From IMG/VR virus record IMGVR_UViG_3300034418_006733, positions 1 to 35,627 of that record: 35,627 nt of DNA, one strand, 5' to 3'. The notes beneath the pieces are model-generated. The model ran no database searches. It was not told where the DNA came from and saw only the letters and a program-made list of their open reading frames with translations. Every line of letters begins with the position of its first letter. Position 1 is the stretch's first letter. Below, in pieces: positions 30,858 to 35,627 of the stretch. This DNA comes from a virus. The translations under genes and the position numbers were made by a program.

Positions 30858-31022
30858 CTAGTTAATTAACTCTGCCTCTTTGTAAGCATTATCATCAAAA
30901 CAAAGTTCGCCTTGAATATCCATGCCCCCATTGTCCAAAAGTATTTTTTTTGCTTCATCCTCATTGTTCGCAAATATTTCATAATAATAATAACAAGGTA
31001 CTTTAAATTCGTATTTCCTCAT
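30858..31022 (-). CDS. 54-aa hypothetical protein
   Basis: The ATG overlaps the upstream TGA (ATGA). It reads 'MRKYEFKVPCYYYYEIFANN', 'EDEAKKILLDNGGMDIQG' and an acidic tail, a strand then helix pattern common in small phage proteins. No ribosome site other than coupling is visible. Confidence 0.65.
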   Translation of the reverse strand: MRKYEFKVPCYYYYEIFANNEDEAKKILLDNGGMDIQGELCFDDNAYKEAELIN

Positions 31023-31210
31023 CGCTTTTTTTCCTCCTCAATTAATTTATCAATTGTATTATAAATCAAATCCTCAACGCTCCTCAAAGTCATTGAACTT
31101 TCTAAATTTATAAAATGCGTTCGGTGACTGTGTTTGTGATTTAAGATCACCGACCAACGGCCCGCGTTGCTTTGTGGGCTTTCAATTTCCCACCCCTGGT
31201 ATGCTCTCAT
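31019..31210 (-). CDS. 63-aa hypothetical protein
   Basis: ATG 31210 is chosen because it overlaps the stop of the upstream 57-aa gene (ATGA) and has AAAGGA upstream; a longer frame from 31258 would overlap that gene by 50 bp. It contains 'MRAYQGWEIESPQSNAGRWS' and 'VILNHKHSHRTHFINLESSM', then a helical tail. Function unknown. Confidence 0.65.
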   Translation of the reverse strand: MRAYQGWEIESPQSNAGRWSVILNHKHSHRTHFINLESSMTLRSVEDLIYNTIDKLIEEEKKR

Positions 31211-31380
31211 AGCTTTTGTCCTTTCGTTGTTAAATTGTATCCAAGTTTTTTTATGCATTCAATAACCCCAGGCAACAAAGTTTTGTTGCCCGAGATGTTA
31301 GCGAATAGTTTTGCTTTATCGCATACGGGATAAATTAATTGGTTCCCGTAAACGCTTTTCTTTTCTACGATCAGTTCCAT
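31207..31380 (-). CDS. 57-aa hypothetical protein
   Basis: The frame from ATG 31380 joins the stop of the upstream gene and the start of the downstream gene through overlaps, which makes it a convincing operon member. It reads 'MELIVEKKSVYGNQLIYPVC', 'DKAKLFANISGNKTLLPGVI' and a Lys-rich end. Function unknown. Confidence 0.65.
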   Translation of the reverse strand: MELIVEKKSVYGNQLIYPVCDKAKLFANISGNKTLLPGVIECIKKLGYNLTTKGQKL

Positions 31381-31610
31381 TATTTTTCTTTCCTCCTTTT
31401 TTCGTAATATGATTTTTGTATTTTTACTTCTTCTTCAGCGTAGGCAATTGCTCTGTCAATTGGTCTGTCAAAATTCAAAACCATGTCGACAATTCTTCTT
31501 AACCTTGCCCAATCCTCGTTCCACTTTCCGTAGGTCTTTCGGTCAATCGTTACGATTGCTTCAATTAATGCTCCTCGGTATGCTTCCATTCTTTGTTGGT
31601 CATTAGTCAT
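31380..31610 (-). CDS. 76-aa helical hypothetical protein
   Basis: AAAGGAG precedes the ATG. The protein is helical and charged, with 'MTNDQQRMEAYRGALIEAIV', 'TIDRKTYGKWNEDWARLRRI' and a Lys/Arg-rich C-terminus. It overlaps the next start by one base. No family is recognised. Confidence 0.65.
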   Translation of the reverse strand: MTNDQQRMEAYRGALIEAIVTIDRKTYGKWNEDWARLRRIVDMVLNFDRPIDRAIAYAEEEVKIQKSYYEKRRKEK

Positions 31611-31631
31611 TTTACTTTCTCCTTTTTGTTT

Positions 31632-31829
31632 TTAGTTTTTTAAATCTTTTAAAATTGCTAAAGAAAAAACTCTAACAAATTTTTTTAACCAATCTTGCTG
31701 TTTTAAAGACAGGTTTGGATTATTAAAAATTAAATGGATTGGCTCATAAAAAGACTTTGATACAATCTCAATTTTATTTGTATTAATCCATTTTTTATAA
31801 ATAGATTTTAACTTATCAGTATGTTTCAT
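31632..31829 (-). CDS. 65-aa basic hypothetical protein
   Basis: AAAGGAG lies 7 bp before the ATG. The sequence is Lys-rich with 'MKHTDKLKSIYKKWINTNKI' and 'LSLKQQDWLKKFVRVFSLAI'. It may bind nucleic acid or membrane; no family is recognised. Confidence 0.6.
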   Translation of the reverse strand: MKHTDKLKSIYKKWINTNKIEIVSKSFYEPIHLIFNNPNLSLKQQDWLKKFVRVFSLAILKDLKN

Positions 31830-31832
31830 TTT

Positions 31833-32228
31833 TTATTCTCCTTTGTAGTTTTTATATTTAAGAAGATGTTTCAAACAATCTTCTTTTTTTAATATTGTTT
31901 TTAAAGTTGGTTGCATCAACGGACATTTATCATCGTGTTTAAATCCAAACACCGCATGAACCAATTCATGATAAACAATATTTCTTAACGCATCTTCATT
32001 CATATCAATTGCTTTTTTTGTAATCCACAATTGACACTTTCCCCTGGATGCAAGTCCCAACAAGTTGTCCTCGCATCGCGCTTCGCCAATCCTTACTTCT
32101 ACTCTTGGCAAAGTTTTAATATGATCTTTAACTTCATAGATCATATTGATTACTTTTCTTCTTAATGAATAAACTTCATCATTCATTTTAAAGTTTTTTA
32201 TTTCTTTTGTTTGCATTTTTGTTTTCAT
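31833..32228 (-). CDS. Zinc metallopeptidase-like protein (HExxHxxxGxxH)
   Basis: This 131-aa protein carries 'YHELVHAVFGFKHDDKCPLM': H87, E88, H91, G95 and H98, then a Met105 that could form a metzincin Met-turn. The spacing is one residue longer than the canonical HExxHxxGxxH. It is the first gene of the minus operon. A small phage protease acting on a host or virion protein is possible; an SprT-like or simple zinc-binding role cannot be excluded. Confidence 0.65.
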   Translation of the reverse strand: MKTKMQTKEIKNFKMNDEVYSLRRKVINMIYEVKDHIKTLPRVEVRIGEARCEDNLLGLASRGKCQLWITKKAIDMNEDALRNIVYHELVHAVFGFKHDDKCPLMQPTLKTILKKEDCLKHLLKYKNYKGE

Positions 32229-32328
32229 TTTTCTTTCTTTTGTTTAAGCTTACAGTATCATTGTCCCTATTAGCATCAAGCATTATTATTAGAAAATCCC
32301 ATAAGTAGTTGAATACATTAGATTAAAG

Positions 32329-32337
32329 TTATCCACA
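32329..32337 (+). promoter_or_regulatory. Perfect DnaA-box 9-mer
   Basis: TTATCCACA equals the consensus bacterial DnaA box. A single copy can occur by chance in a 35-kb AT-rich sequence, but it lies in a dyad-rich intergenic region. Confidence 0.4.
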
Positions 32338-32343
32338 ATCCAC

Positions 32344-32372
32344 GGCTCGGTGACCGCGGTGCCCACCCACCC
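32344..32372. repeat. GC-rich intergenic repeat, copy 3
   Basis: Form: GGCTCGGTG, spacer, GTGCCCACCCACCC. Same orientation as copies 1 and 2, 7 bp after the DnaA-box match. Confidence 0.65.
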
Positions 32373-32377
32373 AGGTC

Positions 32378-32413
32378 GTTGCACTGTGGCAACAGTGTTG
32401 TAAATTTACAACA
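32378..32413. repeat. Alternative hairpins and 18-bp palindrome
   Basis: GTTGC/GCAAC (32378-32382, 32389-32393) and CACTGT/ACAGTG (32382-32387, 32392-32397) use the same bases and exclude each other. TGTTGTAAATTTACAACA (32396-32413) is a perfect 18-bp palindrome. The cluster lies exactly between GC-rich copies 3 and 4. Confidence 0.65.
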
Positions 32414-32419
32414 GTATGA

Positions 32420-32446
32420 GCTCGTGAACTATGGGCCCACCCACCC
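32420..32446. repeat. GC-rich intergenic repeat, copy 4
   Basis: Form: GCTCGTG, spacer, GGGCCCACCCACCC. The 14-bp second half is identical to copy 1 about 2.1 kb away. Confidence 0.7.
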
Positions 32447-32687
32447 GTAAACAAACAACGTAGGGTACCTTAACCAAAGGTCAATCTAGAAAATCGAAAC
32501 ACCCCCACCCCCTTTTTCGGGCCCGCAGACAATAGACTTACCCTTATATCTAGGTTTTAGACATATACTTGCTAAAAAAACTAAATGGCATTACAATTAT
32601 AAAATCAGAAAAATTTTATAGGGGGTACCCCTAAAAAAATAAAAACTCTGCAAAACAGAATGCCAAAAAAATTCTGCAAAAAATTTT

Positions 32688-34151
32688 ATGGATGAAGAAC
32701 TAATTAATAAGTTACCACCCGATGCGAAAAAAGAATTTATTAAATACGCATTAAAACTTTCCGAAAAAAAAATTAAATCAAAAGTCCACGATGACTTTAT
32801 GGGTTTTGTCAAACATGTTTGGCCTGAATTTATTGAAGGTAAACATCATAAAATTATTGCGGATAAATTTAATAAGATTGCTACGGGAGAAATTAAACGA
32901 CTAATTATTAACATGCCGCCGCGGCACACGAAGAGTGAATTTAGTTCCTTCTTACTTCCTGCCTGGATGATTGGCAGACGTCCTAAATTAAAAATTATTC
33001 AATCGACCCACACGACCGAACTTGCAGTTAGGTTTGGTAGAAAAGCAAAAAACTTAATGGACTCTCCAGAATATAAGCAAGTGTTTGAAACAAGATTACG
33101 AGAAGATAGTCAAGCCGCGGGCAAATGGGAAACAGAACAAGGCGGTGAATATTATGCAGCCGGTGTAGGATCGGCGATCACGGGCCGTGGAGCGGATTTA
33201 TTGATTATTGATGACCCACACTCGGAGCAAGATGCGTTGAACATGCAAGCTATGGAACGAGCTTATGAATGGTATACCTCTGGTCCTCGTCAGCGTTTAC
33301 AACCAGGCGGAGCGATTGTCTTGGTTATGACCCGGTGGAACATGAAAGATTTAACAGGGATGTTACTGAAAAGCCAAAAAGAATTAAAATCAGATCAATG
33401 GGACATTGTAGAGTTCCCTGCTATCTTACCTAGTAATAAACCTGTCTGGCCAGAATATTGGAAGCTAGAAGAATTAGAAGGAGTCAAAGCTTCTCTATCG
33501 GTAGGTAAATGGAATGCACAGTGGATGCAAAATCCAACATCGGAAGAAGGTAGTTTAATTAAAAGGGAATGGTGGAAGACTTGGGATAAAGGATATATTC
33601 CTCCTCTGCAACATGTCATTCAAAGTTATGATACAGCCTTTTTAAAAAAAGAATCTGCCGACTATTCTGCTATCACCACCTGGGGAGTTTTCTATCCAGA
33701 CCAAGACAGTGAAGCTAATTTAATTTTATTGGATGCTGTGAAGGAACGATTAGAATTTCCCGAATTAAAGAAAAAAGCAATGGAACAATATAGATACTGG
33801 AATCCCGAAACGGTGATCGTGGAAGCAAAGGCTTCTGGAATGCCACTTACTTATGAGTTGCGTAAAATGGGGATACCTGTTATAAATTTCACTCCTAGTA
33901 GAGGAAACGATAAACATGCTAGGGTTAACGCCGTATCACCCTTATTTGAAAGTGGTGTTATCTGGGCGCCGGATGAAAAATTCGCTCAAGAGGTCATTGA
34001 AGAATGTGCAGCTTTTCCTTATGGGGATCATGACGATTTAGTTGACTCCATGACACAAGCAGTGATGCGTTTTAGACAAGGTGGTTTTATTTCGCATCCA
34101 GAAGATGAACATGAAGAAAAAATGCCACCAATGGAACGAACGTATTATTAA
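32688..34151 (+). CDS. terL: Terminase large subunit
   Basis: The 487-aa protein has the packaging ATPase and nuclease: Walker A-like 'NMPPRHTKS' (residues 75-83), Walker B 'LLIIDDPHSEQ' (DD 175-176), coupling motif near 'VLVMTRWNM', then nuclease acids D315 in 'SYDTAF', E379 in 'VIVEAKASG' and DD 449-450 in 'GDHDDLVDS'. It cuts concatemers and drives DNA into the prohead. No ribosome site is seen before ATG 32688. The matching small subunit is at 26460-27011 on the other strand. Confidence 0.92.
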   Translation: MDEELINKLPPDAKKEFIKYALKLSEKKIKSKVHDDFMGFVKHVWPEFIEGKHHKIIADKFNKIATGEIKRLIINMPPRHTKSEFSSFLLPAWMIGRRPKLKIIQSTHTTELAVRFGRKAKNLMDSPEYKQVFETRLREDSQAAGKWETEQGGEYYAAGVGSAITGRGADLLIIDDPHSEQDALNMQAMERAYEWYTSGPRQRLQPGGAIVLVMTRWNMKDLTGMLLKSQKELKSDQWDIVEFPAILPSNKPVWPEYWKLEELEGVKASLSVGKWNAQWMQNPTSEEGSLIKREWWKTWDKGYIPPLQHVIQSYDTAFLKKESADYSAITTWGVFYPDQDSEANLILLDAVKERLEFPELKKKAMEQYRYWNPETVIVEAKASGMPLTYELRKMGIPVINFTPSRGNDKHARVNAVSPLFESGVIWAPDEKFAQEVIEECAAFPYGDHDDLVDSMTQAVMRFRQGGFISHPEDEHEEKMPPMERTYY

Positions 34152-34161
34152 GGAATAAAAT

Positions 34162-34641
34162 ATGCCAATTGCACTTATGTTTCCCTTTGCTGAAGCTGCA
34201 GGACTTACTCTAGCTGGTTTAGGTATGCAAAAAGCTACAGAGTTGATTATGAATTATATTCAAACCAACCCAGAGAAATCAAAAAAAATTTTAGAAACTA
34301 TTAGTCCAATAGGTGGACTTGGTTCTATTCTAATGAACAAAGAATCAGAAAAAGAAACTTCTAGTGAACCAGAAAAAAAAGAAGGACGTTCTAAAAAAGA
34401 AGTAGTGTTAGATGCTATCCGAGAAGGAAAAGCAGGTAGAGGAAATTACTCTAGTCCAGAAGCAACAGGACCTGCTACTAGTATTCGCGGAAATGTTATT
34501 AGAGGTTTAGAAGATGAAGGCTATGTAAGTAAAGAAAGAGTAACTCCAGGAGAAAAAGGTAAAAGCAAAGAAACTTTTGATTACAAAAAATTTTATAAAG
34601 CCGATGGTGGTTTAATAACTATGTTTAGGGAAAAATTATAA
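34162..34641 (+). CDS. Hypothetical protein with winged-helix-like region and ADGG tail
   Basis: This 159-aa protein has a hydrophobic N-terminus ('LMFPFAEAAGLTLAGLGMQK'), a Lys/Glu-rich linker, then 'SKKEVVLDAIREGKAGRG' and 'SIRGNVIRGLEDEGYVSKER', which looks like a winged helix. Near the C-terminus is 'KADGGLITMF', a variant of the GGRVGY-type motif found in other virion proteins here. It lies between terL and the expected portal gene. A head assembly or virion role is inferred. Confidence 0.6.
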   Translation: MPIALMFPFAEAAGLTLAGLGMQKATELIMNYIQTNPEKSKKILETISPIGGLGSILMNKESEKETSSEPEKKEGRSKKEVVLDAIREGKAGRGNYSSPEATGPATSIRGNVIRGLEDEGYVSKERVTPGEKGKSKETFDYKKFYKADGGLITMFREKL

Positions 34642-35393
34642 TGGGAAGAGGTTTCACAAAAATGATTAAGAGCGCTGAAACGCAAGGGGTGCTTAAACAA
34701 ATTCCTCCTGATGCAGCACAGGCAATGGGTCAAACAAATACTCTTTTAGGTAATATAGTAAAAGCAAGTGGCGTTGCAACTCCTGTAGTACAACCAGTGG
34801 CACCATTGCAATTTAATAATCCTGAAAGAGCAGAAAGAATTGAATCTTCTTTGGGTAGGGCTGCTTTTGGACCAGATAGAATTAGAGAAATTTTAATGCA
34901 ATTAAAAGGTTTAAGTTTTTTAGCCGATGGTGGAAGAGTTGGATATGCTGCTGGTGGAGTAACACACGTAATTCCAAAAAATTTACCATTAACACTTAAT
35001 GAAGCTATTAATAAATTTGGTTTTGATGCTGTTATGGGTAAAACAATTCAAAGCGGAGGAGAAGAACCTGGAATGTATCAACCAGGACAATATACGCAGT
35101 ATTATAATTTAATGGAAGCAGAATCTGGCGGTGGAACAGGTTTAAAAGAACAATATAGACCTGCAATTGCACCAGTAGGTACTATTTTACCATCAAAACC
35201 AGGAACGATTGGTTATACAGGACCTGAAACGACAACTGCACCAGTAGCAGATATAGCAGGAAGAAGACAAAGAATAGAGGATTCATTAACAAGAGCAGCT
35301 TTTGGTCCGGAAAGAATTAGAGAAATTTTAAAACAATTAGAAGCTTCTAGTTTTTTCGCAGACGGTGGTATTGTTAGTTTATTAAAAAAATAA
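34641..35393 (+). CDS. Putative virion protein with two copies of a RAAFGP-ADGG module
   Basis: This 250-aa protein starts on the overlapping TAATG. It contains a ~35-residue module twice: 'RIESSLGRAAFGPDRIREIL' followed by 'LADGGRVGYAAGG' (near residues 73-110), and 'RIEDSLTRAAFGPERIREIL' followed by 'FADGGIVSLLKK' at the C-terminus. Between them lies a Pro/Gly/Thr-rich region. The module couples a short amphipathic helix to the GGRVGY-type motif. Function unknown. Confidence 0.65.
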   Translation: MGRGFTKMIKSAETQGVLKQIPPDAAQAMGQTNTLLGNIVKASGVATPVVQPVAPLQFNNPERAERIESSLGRAAFGPDRIREILMQLKGLSFLADGGRVGYAAGGVTHVIPKNLPLTLNEAINKFGFDAVMGKTIQSGGEEPGMYQPGQYTQYYNLMEAESGGGTGLKEQYRPAIAPVGTILPSKPGTIGYTGPETTTAPVADIAGRRQRIEDSLTRAAFGPERIREILKQLEASSFFADGGIVSLLKK

Positions 35394-35626
35394 TGGATAT
35401 TAAATACAACGAAACATTAGGTTACTTTGTGAATACAGCTAATGATGAACCTGTAACTCAAGCAGAACTATTACAATGGGCGGATGAAAATCCAGAACCT
35501 TTAGAAGGACCTAAACAATCTAATACTGCTATGGTAAAACAATTAATAGAAAGTTTGACAGTTAAAGAAACCCCTGGTAATACAGAGGTAGAAGAAGGTG
35601 TTGAAACAATCAAAAAAACCATATAG
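35393..35626 (+). CDS. 77-aa acidic protein at the right edge
   Basis: The ATG overlaps the preceding TAA. The protein begins 'MDIKYNETLGYFVNTANDEP', has a helical middle ('TQAELLQWADENPEPLEG') and an acidic tail, and stops one base before the window ends. In this position a portal gene would be expected next. The role is unknown. Confidence 0.6.
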   Translation: MDIKYNETLGYFVNTANDEPVTQAELLQWADENPEPLEGPKQSNTAMVKQLIESLTVKETPGNTEVEEGVETIKKTI

Positions 35627-35627
35627 A

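Larger units (their letters stand above)
32229..32687. other. 459-bp control region between divergent units
   Basis: No gene is supported here. The region contains a perfect DnaA-box 9-mer, two GC-rich repeats, an alternative-hairpin segment, an 18-bp palindrome, a C-rich run near 32500-32525, the palindrome GGGGTACCCC (32622-32631), and a direct repeat TCTGCAAAA (32647-32655, 32673-32681) just before terL. Promoters for the metallopeptidase operon and terL must lie here, but no clear TTGACA/TATAAT pair was found. Confidence 0.5.

Noticed and set aside
32597-32812. 71-codon minus-strand frame over the terL start
   Set aside because: It is antisense to the terL N-terminus and the upstream repeat region; Phe/Ser-rich composition mirrors Lys/Glu codons.

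Overview
The window is an AT-rich, densely packed genome segment of a tailed bacteriophage. It looks like an uncultured marine podovirus of the kind that infects SAR11-type (pelagic Alphaproteobacteria) hosts. This rests on low GC, ATGA/TAATG-coupled genes, a family A DNA polymerase without a phage RNA polymerase, short host-type (sigma70-like) promoters, large repetitive internal virion proteins with the 'NGGRVGY' peptide, and marine-phage accessory genes (AdoMet decarboxylase-like, Hsp20, HlyC-like acyltransferase). The host call is inference. No integrase, tRNA, rRNA, CRISPR array or insertion sequence is visible. No portal, major capsid or tail-tube gene is present, and the first reading frame is open at base 1, so the window is probably an incomplete or cut genome with the head module outside its edges.

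Layout: (1) 1-9442, plus strand: small virion proteins, the HlyC-like protein and four large putative internal virion/DNA-delivery proteins (531, 250, 427 and 1400 aa). (2) 9448-11628, plus: lysis and envelope block (holin-like, M15 peptidase, spanin-like membrane coiled coil, small Cys-containing proteins) with an AdoMet decarboxylase-like gene inside. (3) 11671-12241: own promoter, Hsp20, a 23-codon ORF and a hairpin. (4) 12238-13671, minus: SNF2-type helicase, sharing a symmetric divergent promoter with (5). (5) 13743-25305, plus: replication and recombination block (SSB-like protein, AEP primase, UvrD-like helicase, DUF3310, family A polymerase, a PD-(D/E)XK protein, a RecB-like exonuclease bracketed by two related HNH endonucleases, many small Zn-ribbon or basic proteins), closed by a terminator at 25312-25348. 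(6) 25355-25911: a 44-aa acidic ORF and a 420-bp repeat-dense noncoding island, the best candidate for an origin or control region. (7) 25969-26527, plus: small genes. (8) 29502 down to 26460, minus: a ten-gene operon including a GP88-like protein and ending in the terminase small subunit. (9) 29624-30239, plus: two genes, the second a VRR-NUC nuclease, with their own promoters. (10) 32228 down to 30477, minus: seven genes including a HExxH metallopeptidase, ended by an intrinsic terminator and bracketed by four copies of a GC-rich repeat. (11) 32688-end, plus: terminase large subunit and GGRVGY-type proteins leading out of the window.

The replication set is a polymerase with exonuclease, an archaeo-eukaryotic type primase and two helicases, without a recognisable DnaB/T7 gp4 helicase. 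The most novel-looking material is noncoding: the island at 25490-25911, the GC-rich repeats around 30.3 kb and 32.4 kb (G-rich on the minus strand, one a full G-quadruplex motif), a stack of dyads and a perfect DnaA-box 9-mer beside them, and promoters that are symmetric or sit almost on top of start codons.
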